From the NCBI RefSeq assembly GCF_014805685.1, contig NC_060902.1, forward strand, positions 6,311,286 through 6,375,285: a stretch of 64,000 nucleotides of DNA, read 5' to 3'. Source of the stretch: Silurus meridionalis (Eukaryota; Chordata; Actinopteri; Siluriformes; Siluridae). How positions within the stretch are numbered: position 1 is the stretch's first letter; every line of letters starts with the position of its first letter. The position numbers and the translations under genes were made by a program. The notes below the pieces were generated by a model. The model saw nothing but the letters and a program-made list of their open reading frames with translations. It had not been told where the DNA came from and made no database searches. Of the stretch, positions 52,001 through 64,000 are shown piece by piece.

Positions 52001-55000
52001 GGTTCATTCCCACTCCACTGTGTCTTTTTGTTATCTCTTAAAGTTAATCATACACAAAAAAGGGACGTCATGTAATATAGCTGCAGAAGTGCACGGTATC
52101 TCAAAGACTGTGAAAAGCAGTGACACTGGAAACTAGTTAAATAACTTGTAAGTAAATATATCTCTATAGAAATCATCACAATTTTAATGATTTATACATT
52201 TACTAACAGGAAGTTTTTTAAGCTAGTTTTTAAGTCTTAGATTATGTGGAGAGTCCATAAAGAAGCATGCAGTAATATAAACAGTAACATTATATCTGCA
52301 GGGTGAAACTGAAACAGTAAATGTCAAACATTGAACATGTTTGGGGATTTCATTGGAATTTTATTATTATTTTTTTTTTCCCCCAAGCCAGATGATAACT
52401 GCATCATATGCAAATAACTCATTAAATTATTAATTTTTTGCAGACATGCATCACTGCTTGTGCAAAGTCATTACCATTCATACATATTAATATGTATGTG
52501 TGTGTGTGTGTTTTTGGTTGTTTCTTTTCATTATTATTATTATTTAATGTTGCTCTTTTTATCACCAGGAATACATCATCCGTGTACAGAGGGGCGTCTC
52601 TACAGAAAACAGCTGGACGGTAAGTGTCGAGTTCTTCTTGTTTGAGTCCTGGAGGTCTTGGGGGTCACTAGTGATTGAGAACATGTGAGCTCTGTGCCAC
52701 GAATGCATATTATTCTGACTGACACACACACAGATCCTACATGTGAACACAAACTTAAAGTACGCTGCCATCATACCTGAGACGATTGCTATAAAAGAGA
52801 ATACTCAGAAGACATTGATGAGTAGCTCACCATTAGGGCCCTCATGGATTTCAATCATGTAATGCAAATCTTTAAATTGGCTTTACTACAGTTCGTTTGT
52901 CTCAGGCAGCAGAACTCAAAATAAAAGAATGTATGACTTATTTGCCTTTTTTTCAACGTGCTGTTGAATTCTCTCATCTGGCAGGTTAGAACGTGTTCAT
53001 TTTTTTTTTTTTTTTTATTACAGCAATAATAGAATAGAAATATGTGCCAGCTATACATCAGGTTTATATTAATGTGTAGTACTTGGGTATACTTCTATAG
53101 TAAGAACCTACAGGGAGTGCAGAATTATTAGGCAGGTTGTATTTTTGAGGATTAATTTTATTTGAGGATTTAATTTGAACAACAACTATGTTCTCAATGA
53201 ACACAAAAAACTCATTAATATCAAAGCTGAATATTTTTGGAAGTAGTTTTTAGTTTTAGCTATTTTAGGGGGATATCTGTGTGTGCAGGTGACTATTACT
53301 GTGCATAATTATTAGGCAACTTAACAAAAAACAAATTCATACCCATTTCAATTATTTATTTTTACCAGTGAAACCAATATAACATCTCAACATTCACAAA
53401 TATACATTTCTGACATTCAAAACCAAACAAAACAAATCAGTGACCAATATAGCCACCTTTCTTTGCAAGGACACTCAAAAGCCTGCCATCCATGGATTCT
53501 GTCAGTGTTTTGATCTGTTCACCATCAACATTATGCAGCAGCAACCACAGCCTCCCAGACACTGTTCAGAGAGGTGTACTGTTTTCCTCCTTGTAAATCG
53601 CACATTTGATGATGGACCACAGGTTCTCAATGGGGTTCAGATCAGGTGAACAAGGAGGCCATATCATTAGATTTTCTTCTTTTATACCCTTTCTTGCCAG
53701 CCACGCTGTGGAGTACTTGGACGTGTGTGATGGAGCATTGTCCTGCATGAAAATCATGTTTTTCTTGAAGGATGCAGACTTCTTCCTGTACCACTGCTTG
53801 AAGAAGGTGTCTTCCAGAAACTGGCAGTAGGACTGGGAGTTCAGCTTGACTCCATCCTCAACCCGAAAAGGCCCCACAAGCTCATCTTTGATGATACCAG
53901 CCCAAACCAGTACTCCACCTCCACCTTGCTGGCGTCTGAGTCGGACTGGAGCTCTCTGCCCTTTACCAATCCAGCCACGGGCCCATCAAGACTCACTCTC
54001 ATTTCATCAGTCCATAAAACCTTAGAAAAATCAGTCTTGAGATATTTCTTGGCCCAGTCTTGACGCTTTCAGCTTGTGTGTCTTGTTCAGTGGTGGTCGA
54101 CTTTCTGCCTTTCTTACCTTGGCCATGTCTCTGAGTATTGCACACCTTGTGCTTTTGGGCACCCAGTGATGTTGCAGCTCTGAAATATGGCCAAACTGGT
54201 GGCAAGTGGCATCTTGGCAGCTGCACGCTTGACTTTTCTCAGTTCACGGGCAGTTATTTTGCGCCTTGGTTTTTCCACACGCTTCTTGCGACCCTGTCGA
54301 CTATTTTGAATGAAACGCTTGATTGTTCGATGATCACGCTTCAGAAGCTTGGCTATTTTAAGACTGCTGCATCCCTCTGCAATATATCTCACTATTTTTG
54401 ACTTTTCTGAGCCTGTCAAGTCCTTCTTTTGACCCATTTTGCCAAAGGAAAGGAAGTTGCCTAATAATTATGCACACCTGATATAGGGTGTTGATGTCAT
54501 TAGACCACACCCCTTCTCATTACAGAGATGCACATCACCTAATATGCTTAATTGGTAGTAGGCTTTCCAGCCTATACAGCTTGGAGTAAGACAACATGCA
54601 TAACGAGGATGATGTGGTCAAAATACTCATTTGCCTAATAATTCTGCACTCCCTGTATAGGCGAACACTCTAATTATGAAAATAAGACTTGTAGTAAACA
54701 GATTTTTCGAAAATCTGCTGATGTTTTGCAAAGTATATGGTTTATAGTTTATAGTGATAGTGGATATTTTTGTAACAATGTGCTTATGGAAGGGATTTGG
54801 AGTCTCAGCACTTAACTTTGAAACAGGTATTCATTATATTAAAGGTGTTCCATTATCCCTGTCTAATTACCTAGAAGAGAAAGTAAGACTATGACTGTTC
54901 ATAGAGTATCTCACAAAAGTGAGTACACCCCTCACATTTCAGCAACCATTTTAGTATAATCTTCTAAAGGGACAATACTATAGAAATGAAACTTGGATAT

Positions 55001-56168
55001 ATTTTAGTCAATGTGCTTGTGTAGCAGTACAGATTTACTGTCCTTTAAAAATAACCATTATTGTCTAAATAACTGGCAACAACAGTGAAACGTCAAATCT
55101 GTGTCTAAAGTGTCAGTATTTTGTGTGAGCACCATTGTTATCTAGCACTGCTTTATTCCTCCTGGACATGGAATTCACCAGAGTCACACAGGGACCCTCT
55201 GTGTGACATCTTGGATCTGCTGGATGTTAGACACATGGTGCTTCTTCTCCTTCTGCTTGAGGATTCCCCACTGCTTAATAGGGTTCAGGTCTGAAAGTGT
55301 ACTTGTCCACTTCATTACCTTCAGCTTCCTCAGCAAGGCAGTTGTCATCTTGGTGTTTGGGGGTGTTATTATGCTGGAAAACTGCCATTCAGCCCAGTCT
55401 CTAAATGGAAGGAGGGCGTCATGTTCTGCTTCAGAATGTCACAGTAAATGTTGCAATCCATGTTTCCCTCAATGAACCACAGCTCTCCAGTACCAGCAGC
55501 ACTCATGCAGCCCCAGACCATGATGCTACCACCACAATTTTTTTTTTCAAGTTGCAAACCAACTTGTTGCAATGTGTGTGGTCTAAGCACAGACATCCGT
55601 TTTTGCAACCTCAAAAAGCAATGCTGGCAGCACTGTTTTTTTTTAAGCCACCCTCTGCACCTTACGCACAGCATGAAGACTTCTTTGATGGACCTTTGCG
55701 AGGCCTGTTCCGAGTGAAACCCGTCTGCGAAAACCAAATTCAAATTCTCAAATCCTCAGAAAATCTTTGCCATGTGGTGCCATATTGAACATCCAGTGGC
55801 CAGTATGAGAGAATTGTACTAAAAGCACCCAATTCTAACTGCTCTAATACAAGATACACAAATGTGTTTGTCCTGTCAAGCAGACAAAAACATGAACATG
55901 ATTAATGGGAAATGTGGTTTGTATGGTTAAGCGATGTACAGCTGTTATCTACAATAAGCTTGTAATATTGAAATATTTTTAGAGGACAGTAAATCTGTAC
56001 TGCTATACAAGCTGTATATTGACTACTCTAATATATACTGTATCTTAAACTGGTAAATAATCTAAATGGGCGAGTGAAAATGTATGTTTTTATTTATTGT
56101 TTTATTTAATGCAGCTGTACCTTGGGGAAAATGTTTTACATTAATGCAAATTTTATTTGATTTTGTCA

Positions 56169-56245
<77 letters not shown>

Positions 56246-59200
56246 TTTATAGTTTTACAAATACACATTGCAGCCTTATGACTAATCTGTGGGCAGTTTT
56301 CTTGATTGGTTATCAAGTGGATTCATGAAACCATTTATTATATCGCAATCGCAATATTGACCACAATAATCGCAACATGACAAATCATGCAGCCCTAATT
56401 GGCATATTCCTGCAGAACAAGAAATATAAAACACTTGCAGGTACTGGAAAATAATCCAGTAAAGTAAACCTCGGAGCAATGACATCCCACTGACCCGTCC
56501 TCCAACAGTTTTCCTTGTCATTTTACATTTCTTTCTCAAGCAAAAGCAGTTCTAGCAGAAGACTGATGATAAATGCAGACCAAATTAAGCAGCTTAACTA
56601 GGCTTTGTTCCTTGTTTTGACCATTTTGGTATGTTCTGGAAAATCCATTAATAATCATCTTATGTGTCTACAAGAGCAAATTAAGCCCATAATCAGGTCT
56701 CAGTCCTGGTCCTGGACTGCCCCCTTATATTAACCTAATAGGCTGTTTTGCCTGCTCCAACATGTCTGATTCTACAGTTCATTAATCAAAGTGATTAAAA
56801 GACCTTATTGTAATGTGGTTCGATTTAGTTTCTGCTATAGAAATGCTGTATTGTTCATAAGTTAGATCGATTTGCTTGTGTGTGGGTGTGTTGCATCTGA
56901 GAAAAACCAAAACTATAAAACATATGAGTACTTTCACACCAGCGTTTCAATTCCAGGGCTTATGATTTTGCTTTTTTTGATACTTGCAGGTAATCAGACG
57001 ATACAGTGACTTCGACATGCTCAATAATAGTCTCCTGGTGAGTAAAAACATGTTTTCAGCTTGAAATTCCTGACACTTTGCCCACAGAATTGAAAGCAGG
57101 AGAAAATGAATGTTTCAGCATATTTTGCTAACACTCCACAAACACGTTTCCTGTTCCCTCCCGGAAAAGCCACTTTCCAGCGAAAGTTATTATAGGCATC
57201 GTTTCTCTGTCTTTTCTCTTACTCAGCCATTACACATTTCTTGCCACAGATCTCTGGCCTGAACCTGCCACTTCCTCCTAAGAAGTTAATTGGGAACATG
57301 GACCGTGAGTTCATTGCAGAGCGGCAAAAAGGTCTACAGGCCTATCTGAACTTCCTCACGCAGCACCACATCCTCTCGAGCTGTGAGATTGTCAAAAAGT
57401 TCCTCGACACCAACAATTATTCAGCAAACTACACAGGTATGTATGTGTGTGTGTGTGTGTGTGTACGTGTATGTGTGGGTGGAGAGTTTAGGGACAAATT
57501 GCACATGATGCATAACAGTCCTTTAACAAAGATTTATTATCGAAGGACACGGCTTTCATGAACTTTCACGAACTGAATGTGTGCCATGTTAATTCCAATG
57601 TGGTAATTTGGTATAATGTAAAGGATAAAAGCCGTGATGAGGACCTGAAGGCCCCACCCCATTTACTGAGACTGACAGGCACAAATACCACCCCCACCAC
57701 TAAGATTGACCTGCACCATGAAAAACAGAGGAAAGAGAGAAGCACAGTACCTCTAATAACATTTATCTCCATTTATATAAATGTTATGGTACATATTTGC
57801 TTCCATTAACGTTAAACTTTGTTAATCAGTCTATTTATTAAATAATAGATCACCTGTAATATTCTTTCACTCATTTATTCTCTCTCTCTCTCTCATTCTT
57901 TCTGGCTCTCAAAACACACAGCCTGTCATGTCATGTGACTCCTGAGTTACAGGGAACATCCACCATTATTTATGAGCTGTTACTATAGAAACAATAAGGT
58001 ATTACAAGGAGCAGCTTGATGCCTCGTTTGCAGGTGTTACAGTCAGTGGTGGACAAAGTATGCAAACCATGTACTTGAGTTAAAGTAGAGAAAATATGAC
58101 TCCAGTAACATTACCGTATTTTCCGGACTATAAGCCACTACTTTTTTCCCACGCTTTGAACCCTGCGGCTTAAACAAACGAAGCGGCTAATGTATGGATT
58201 TTTCCTGGGTTTTTCCCGGTTTCATAAACTTCAAAGCCAAAAAACATGAGACCCATAACATGAGACCAATGAAATTGCGGAACGGGTTCAGGTGAACCAA
58301 TGAAACTCTTTATTTTAAATCAGACCGCACCACATCATAAATATGGATGAGGTTCCTCTGACGTTTGACCTGCAGCTCACTCACTAACTCCAGTTGCAAC
58401 AGAAATCATATAAGCACAGACAGGTTTCCAAAACTCGTGTTTTTTTATTTTTCTTGGCAACAGCGTTACGGGTTAGTCAAAGAAACTTAGAAATCAGCAT
58501 CAGAAAATAATAAGGACATATTCCTCGGTCTTGCACACACGCAGTAATACCTGAAAAATGCGACGGCAGGCTATTCCCAAAATGCCGCTCTGCTCTTAAA
58601 GGAGCCAAAACATATTTCACCTGACACACCGTGTAACAGACACTGGCTTTCGTTAAAACCTCTGTAAAGTTCATTAGTTTCAGTGTAGACAGTGTAGTGC
58701 GGCTTATTTATGTTCAAAATAAAAATCTTTGTCAAATTCAGTGGGTGCGGCTTATATATGGGTGCGCTTAATAGTCCGGAAATTACGGTAAAACTTTTAC
58801 TTGAGTAAAAGTACAAACGTATTCGCCTTCAAATGTACTTAAGTACCCTAAGTGCTATAATTATTATAGCTATAATGTTCCTATTATTATTTTTGCCACA
58901 AAACTCTTTGCTTAATTAACTTTGTTTATGGGAAAAGACTGTAATGTGAATCTCAGCACACCGATCTATGAATAGAATGATATTAATGAGTCAAACACTG
59001 ATTGATATCTATTACAATTATCATGAGCCCAAAACCTTCTTTTCAACTACTTCCAAAAAAATCACTCAAATAATGACCACAGGTGTTGTGGCAAGTCAGA
59101 GTCAGGATTTTCTTCCATCATTTATTTCTCTCTAAATGTTCTGCTTGCTGCGGAACTGATGCTGAACTGTACGTTTGTGATAAGTACACACCACCAAGCG

Positions 59201-61951
59201 GCAAACAGGTTTAAAATGGAGCACGCGCTCTACCCTGATTGGTGGCTTGCTGCGTGCTTGATCGGTTATGTTTTCATCCACTCATAAATAAAAAAGTTTT
59301 GATTAAATATTTGACTTTGAAATCTAGTGAAGTTAAAGTAAAAGTTTTCCCAAATGAAAAGTACAGAAAGAAGAAAATGCTACTTAAGTACAATGATGCC
59401 ACCACTGTATACAGCTGGCACTACTGCAGTTTTTTTAACGAAAATAGTGCATATATTCTGACCAATTAAAGTCGAGTTCTTTAGCCACACTGTAGTATAA
59501 ATAGTGTATGATCTAACCATCCTTTCTAATCTTTTTTCAGAAATTGCCTTACAGCAAGTGTCCATGTACTTCAGATCGGACCTCATATGGGAAGTGGTTG
59601 AGCCCTTAAAAGACATGGGTAAGTCAGATCAAATTAACTATTAATGCTGACACTGTAGGGGACAGGAAAAGCCAAGAAAAAAAAAATCCATGTTCATGGA
59701 GATCAGGAGGCGTTGATAAGCAGAATTGAGCTGCATTTCCAGTAAGATAGCTTCCGAGGGGTTTGTTTTGGCTTTGTTTCTGCGGTTGTAAAAAAAGAAA
59801 GAAAGAAAATAGCTTTGTTTAAAGCCTTTAAATGTTTTGTTTTAATACCACAAATTTCCATACACATTTCTGAGCACTTTTTTTTAAAAGAGGTTGAACT
59901 TGGCAGATTCAGGCCACGGCACCAGAACACTGAGGGTGAGCTGGCATAGAAATTAGCACTTTCCTTTTACTATTGCAGAAGAATATTCAGCATATTGGGC
60001 TGTGCTGTGGATTTCTTCCTTCTGCAAATGGATATTATTATTATTGCCATTTTCAATGCAGATGGATGCAAAGTACACTGTATGGACAAATGTGTGTGGA
60101 CAAAAGACCAAAAGACTTGCATTTTGAACACCCCATTCCACATTTGCAGTTATAATAACCTCTCCTCTTCAAGAGAGATGTTCTATTAGATATTGGAGTG
60201 TGCTTGTGGAGATTTCTGGCATTAGTAAAATCACGCAATGATGTAGAGCGAAGAAGCCTAGGGTGCAGCAAATGTTCCAATTAATCCTGAAGGTGTTCAG
60301 TGCAGATGAGGTCAGAGCTCTATAGCAGGCCATTCAAGATCCTTCCACTCCAACCCATGTAAATCATATCTTCATGGAGCTGGCTTTGTGCAGTCAAGCT
60401 GAAACAGGTTTGGGTCTCCTAGATTCAGTAAAGGAAAACTTAAATGCTACTGCATCCAAAGACATCATGTACAATTCTGTGCCTTCAGCTTTGGGGCAAC
60501 AGGAAGAACTACATAGTGTATGGTTTGAAAAGTCAGGTGTTCCAATACTTTTAGTATGTAGTGCAGCTATCAAAGCAAACTGTAAAAGAGAAAAACATCA
60601 CCACTGGCTGCTTCTAATACGTGTACCCTTATTATGCTATTTGTGATCCCGTTGTATATTTTTATCTCATCGTGTTTTGTTATCCAGCCTGTTAAAAATA
60701 CAGTACAGGGAAATGTCATATTCGCTAAAATGCAAAAAAAAACCAAATAAACACACAAATTCAAAAATTCATATTTTCACAATCGCTCGCATTTTCTCTT
60801 TTGCTTTAAATCTTCTATTATCCCCCATATCATCTTGGAACTTTTCTTTTTGTCCACAAGTGACCCAGCGTTCCACAAGTCATATTCAAATTGAGACCTG
60901 GAGCAACTGATTAAAAACACACTGAAGAGATTATAAGTATAAACCTGAGTTGTAACCTAATCTGGAACCATTATTTCATTTATTTGAAAAACGAAGACAA
61001 GGCAAGCCTATATTTGCTGACATTTCAGAAGTGGTTTACAGTTTTGAAGCAAAAGAGTGGAATTTGAGCCGCGTCAGCGACGCCTTGTATTTTTAACTCC
61101 AGATCAATGTATTTTTTTATTTTATTTCTATTTTCAATATTGTGGCTTTTCAATTATCTGAAGTATACATTGTCGCATATATGTGTATTTGAAGGTCTGT
61201 TTTTGGCTGGCCTACATGCATAAAATATTTTTTTTTATATAAGTCTTAATGTGAATTATTGTGGTTGTGCAAAAAGTCAAATGATAAAAACCTTTAAGTG
61301 AATTGGTCTTGCTGTGAGCTTAAAACCCCACTGACAATTTGAGTTACTTGTGACCGTGTTATTGCATCATAAAGTGTCAGAGCCAATCATGGGCAACATG
61401 TCAAACAGGGGAAAAAGCAGGATGATGAATATGGGGTTGGATGTATTTCTAATTAGCATATCCTTGAACTCCGGCTTCATGGTGGCTCTCGTTCATGATA
61501 TTGTTTAAACATGAATTTGTCTGTTGTGCTTGCTCATTATAGACCAAATTGAGAAACCATTAAAAGTAACAAACTGGTGCACTTTTTTGGTAGGATGGAG
61601 ATTGCGAAAGCGGTACTTCTTGGTTAAAAACAAGGAGCAGCCTAAGGAGCGACAAGTATTGAGTTGGGTGAGTTTCGTTTTTAGCTAGATTGTAAAAAAA
61701 AAAAAAACACGTGCACAAACACACACTCTTCTTATTCATCATCTCAGATCCATGAATATGTGTACAAATCACTTTGTTCATCTAAACTGACCAAATACTC
61801 TGCAGCTCCTTCATAGAAATAAGACCCGTATTACACATTTTTTTTCTGATGTACTGTTTCTCCCTCTAAAATTCAGGTCGATTTCGGCCCTGATAAGTTC
61901 TTATCAGATAAAGATCTGCAGTCCATGATGAAGCTGATTCCGTCCCTGTCT
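49054..61951 (+). CDS. pxk: PX domain containing serine/threonine kinase-like, exons 1-7 (3' part beyond window)
   Basis: PX-domain protein with a pseudokinase domain that acts on endosomes (EGFR and Na,K-ATPase traffic in mammals). Exons: 49054-49155, 52569-52619, 56990-57037, 57250-57436, 59541-59618, 61594-61667, 61877-61951. All GT/AG with matching phases; 615 nt, 205 aa of an expected ~580. The start MAVMEKPAARKLLLDDTVSL matches the family. The PX domain (about residues 14-126) shows the phosphoinositide-binding RRYSDF, then LPLPPKKLIGNMDREFIAER and a C-terminal NNYSANYT. Exons 5-7 (EIALQQVSMYF, WEVVEPLKD, GWRLRKRYFL, GPDKFLSDKDLQ) lead into the kinase-like region. No further family exon was found from 61952 to 64000, so the rest lies to the right. 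It is downstream of rpp14-htd2 on the same strand, as in human 3p14. Confidence 0.96.
50596..51606. repeat. 28-bp minisatellite in pxk intron 1
   Basis: The unit is close to CATGCTGTAGTTACATGTCA followed by TACCCAGT (28 bp). About 36 copies fill roughly 1 kb. Two main variants (GTTACATG and GTTAAATG) and two others (TACCCAG, TACTCAG) are mixed along the array. Copies near both edges are more diverged, and two adjacent copies share a GTTAGAATGTTATAC variant (51265-51312). Not coding. Confidence 0.97.
53111..54655 (-). mobile_element. Tc1/mariner-like transposon, 1.54 kb, near full length
   Basis: The left CAGGGAGTGCAGAATTATTA and the right (TAATAATTCTGCACTCCCTG) ends are perfect inverted repeats, and TA flanks both (53109-53110, 54656-54657). 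The minus strand carries a transposase gene in pieces. The N-terminal helix-turn-helix part is at 54114-54437 (MGQKKDLTGSEKSKIVRYIA...). The C-terminal catalytic part is at 53566-53877, with MIFMQDNAPSHTS and CSPDLNPIENLW (the second Asp and the Glu of a DDE triad). Frameshifts separate the parts, so it is non-autonomous now, but the intact ends make it the best kept transposon here. It lies in pxk intron 2. Confidence 0.93.
54905..56027 (-). mobile_element. Second Tc1-like relic in pxk intron 2
   Basis: The left end (CTCACAAAAGTGAGTACACC) has no intact partner. The subterminal stretch AGCAGTACAGATTTACTGTCCT near 55025-55046 is inverted at about 55983-56004 (AGGACAGTAAATCTGTACTGCT), so a long imperfect inverted repeat remains. 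Minus frame 55369-55743 holds transposase words (GGSIMVWGCMSAAGTGELWF). The right terminus appears truncated. It lies 250 bp right of the previous element. Confidence 0.8.
56173..56241. repeat. (AT)n microsatellite
   Basis: About 34 uninterrupted AT units in pxk intron 2, right of the second Tc1 relic. Confidence 0.95.
58044..59407. mobile_element. hAT-like non-autonomous element carrying a MITE
   Basis: The left CAGTGGTGGACAAAGTATGC and the right ...CTTAAGTACAATGATGCCACCACTG ends share the terminal CAGTGGTGG/CCACCACTG. Subterminal ACTTGAGTaAAAGTA and ACTTAAGTA words are typical of this fish family. The flanks GTTACAGT (58036-58043) and TATACAGC (59408-59415) agree at 5 of 8 positions, a weak trace of an 8-bp target duplication. 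It is interrupted by MITE family B at 58112-58790. A fragment with similar ACTCAAGTGAAAATG words lies near 30500-30660. It is in pxk intron 4. Confidence 0.65.
58112..58790. mobile_element. MITE family B, copy 2, 679 bp
   Basis: The left TACCGTATTTTCCGGACTAT and right ATAGTCCGGAAATTACGGTA ends are inverted repeats matching in 18 of 20 positions. Compared with copy 1 (19696-19993) it has additional interior sequence, but shares ACATCATAAATATGGATGAG, GTTCCTCTGACGTTTGACCT and GTTCATTAGTTT. It is inserted in the hAT-like element 58044-59407. Confidence 0.88.
60078..60562. mobile_element. MITE family A, longest copy
   Basis: The left end TATGGACAAATGTGTGTGGA and the right end (TCAGGTGTTCCAATACTTTT) carry the family's terminal features. 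The interior includes GATGAGGTCAGAGCTCTATA and AGGCCATTCAAGATCC, shared with 21205-21560, and GGAAAACTTAAATGCTACTG, shared with 463-755. It lies in pxk intron 5. Confidence 0.75.
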
Positions 61952-64000
61952 GTAAGTCTTCAAGTTTAAGTCAAGTATCCCACTGATACTGAACTAGAAC
62001 ATTCGTTTGATTCCTGTGAATGAATCCGGAGCTTCCCACAGATGTGTTCAGCCAGGGAACCGTTAGACACTGATAGTTTCAGTTTGGCCTCTTGCGCAAT
62101 GGATTTCCGGAATGCACAAGATTGCGTAGGCATGTGGACATAGTCAAGTCTCCGATTTTGTGACTGGTTTGTGAAAAGCCAAACTCATCATAATAGCAGT
62201 GTGGTAAATTCCTTTGGGATGACGGGATTGACGCACAACTCATTCTACGAATTTGATATACCAAGCAGCATAGTTTTATTTTCATTTTTATTTATTTTTT
62301 TACTGGAATTACATTTGGGTGAATTACTGAGCTAGAATTTGGTAATGCTTGTGTAAGTTTTACTCTCACTAATCACAAGGCTGCTGTGACGTCTCCCTTT
62401 GACCTGTTTTTTCCATCTGGCCAATTTATAGACTAAAGCTTACTAGAAAAGTGAGTGTTGACCGATTTCACTTCTCCATTATTGTTCTGATTGGAAGGAG
62501 TATTGGGGTAGAGTGATGTCATAGCATACTTATTAGAACATTAAACTATGCTCGGAAAGAAAACGAGCCTGATCTGCGAATTGAGCTTTGCCATTTTTTT
62601 ATTCTAAATGACGTTGGTCGAGTACATTTTGAATTATATCAGCACAGTATTCTTCAATTCTCTAGAAGGTATTCATATTGATTTCTGTAACTGCAGCTCG
62701 AACTATGAATGCAGTGCTGGGAGTAATTCAGATAACAGGTTTATATTAATGCACACATTATCATTTTATATTAATAAATGATTTACATATGATCTTAAGA
62801 CTTAGATATGAGCCTTCAGTGTCAGTGCTGCAGGTTTTTTCGCCTTGGCTCTTCAGGACAGATTATGTTGTACATTTTTATTTTCTTAATAGCATGATAA
62901 ACCGCTTTAAAAAAAAAATTGAGAGAACAAATCAGCTAGAATGTGTTTCAACAGGAACTCCTTCATGTTCCACAACATTAAATGCCACTATAATCGAATA
63001 CATCTTCTGACATCATTCATTAATGGATAAAATACAGTCCACATAAAGAGGAATAAAACATTTCAGGATAAATTGTAACTGGAAAATGAATCATTATAGG
63101 GTGGTAACAGTCCTCATCTGTTCATCATATTCTGCCATGTTTTATTCTTCAATAGTACATTAACATTTAATGAGACTTTAATGTTTTGTGGTCATCCGTA
63201 GCATCATTTAGAACATTCACCATTTTTCACTGCTGAAAGGTTTATTGCTTTTGAGCTGATTTATTGAAAATCCCGGATACTATCGTTGTAGCTATAGATA
63301 TACCACCGCTATCTTTCTCCTAAAAAATGTTCTGGATAAGCGTATACTTATTATTGCGACAATTCATTCCTCTCTCCGCAGTTTTTAGTCCGTTTGATCA
63401 TGTGACCGAATGAGTATGTATTACCCCTTTTTTCTGCCGACAGAGAGAATGATTTAAGGACATTTTTAATTGTGTGCACTTTTGAGCAATACAGACTTCT
63501 TTTTCAGAATCAGTTTTGTAACAGTTCTCTTTCACTGTCTCAAAGAGGCAGAAAGAGGCGTGGCATCAGTCTTAGAAAGGAAGGCATGGACTCTCTGCAT
63601 GTCAGGCTTGATAAACCTTCTATACCTTTCAGTGAAGAAGGCATGGAGGATGTGGCCTTTCGTTGGCAGTATTAGTGAAGGACGCATGGTAAGGCTGTGG
63701 CACTTGTGTCTGTTTATATCAGCTAAGGAAATATAGCCTTGGTGGAAGAAGGCAAGGAATCTCTCATTCACAGGGATGAATTTGAGGCCTCTTTTTCTCT
63801 GAATCTGTAGTAACAATGAAGGAATGTGGCCTCTGTCAATCTCACTGAAGGAGATTTAGCCTCTGCTGATCTCAAGATTAGAGGCGTGGTATCTGCTGAT
63901 CTCAGTGAAGGAGGTGTGGTCTCTGCTGAATGATCTCAGTGAAGGAGGTGTGGTCTCTGCTGAATGATCTCAGTGAAGGAGGTGTGGTCTCTGCTGATCT
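61952..64000. other. pxk intron 7 to the window edge
   Basis: After the GTAAGT donor at 61952 no pxk exon is recognisable to the end. The stretch is AT-rich up to about 63500 and then becomes a minisatellite. The open frames at 62079-62285, 62789-63010 and 63470-63736 show no family features. Confidence 0.6.
63520..64000. repeat. Minisatellite GAAGGAGGTGTGGTCTCTGC, running off the window
   Basis: Units such as CTCAGTGAAGGAGGTGTGGT plus CTCTGCTGAATGAT (about 34-36 bp) are homogeneous from about 63895 to the edge. Leftward they decay gradually (GAAGGCATGGACTCTCTGC, GAAGGAATGTGGCCTCTGTC). The gradient suggests recent expansion toward the right. The frames across it (for example 63532-63816 minus) are artefacts. 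Confidence 0.88.

Overview
The window is vertebrate nuclear DNA, almost certainly from a ray-finned (teleost) fish. The genes have many short exons with GT/AG borders. The spaces between them are full of Tc1/mariner remnants, tRNA-derived SINEs, LINE 3' ends, MITEs and CA/TA microsatellites of the fish type. The repeat mix suggests an otophysan such as a catfish, but I cannot fix the species. Six protein genes can be read exon by exon: bloc1s1 (-, 2617-7785), tbc1d20 (+, 9751-16471), rbck1/HOIL-1 (-, 19136-33911), rpp14 (+, 39288-42592), htd2 (+, 42606-43118) and the 5' part of pxk (+, from 49054, running off the right edge). For the five complete genes all exon phases match. The predicted proteins are 125, 408, 516, 124 and 170 aa, close to or equal to the human lengths as I recall them.

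Layout: bloc1s1 and tbc1d20 are head to head, separated by about 2 kb that holds a CCAAT-rich minisatellite and a (TG)n run. tbc1d20 and rbck1 are tail to tail. rbck1 and rpp14 are head to head across a repeat-filled 5.4 kb interval with a small CG-rich promoter-like block near 35.1-35.2 kb. rpp14 and htd2 share one terminal exon: only 13 nt, holding an ATGTGA start-stop, separate the rpp14 stop from the htd2 start. This is the vertebrate RPP14-HTD2 bicistronic arrangement in compact form. From 43.1 to 48.8 kb lie a decayed Ty3/gypsy element and a LINE 3' end. The pxk promoter follows, with a CG/TG alternating tract, and then pxk exons 1-7, whose introns hold a 1-kb 28-bp minisatellite, two Tc1 relics and a MITE nested in a hAT-like element.

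Functionally the genes serve membrane traffic (BLOC1S1 in BLOC-1/BORC, TBC1D20 as a Rab GAP, PXK as a PX-domain endosomal protein), linear ubiquitin signalling (RBCK1/HOIL-1 in LUBAC), tRNA processing (RPP14) and mitochondrial fatty acid synthesis (HTD2). In human, RBCK1-TBC1D20 are on 20p13, RPP14-HTD2-PXK on 3p14 and BLOC1S1 on 12q13, so three human blocks are joined here. I found no wholly unknown protein system. The most notable features are the bicistron, the SINE/LINE pair with a shared tail, the paired CCAAT arrays, the stop-free short introns and several nested or composite repeats.
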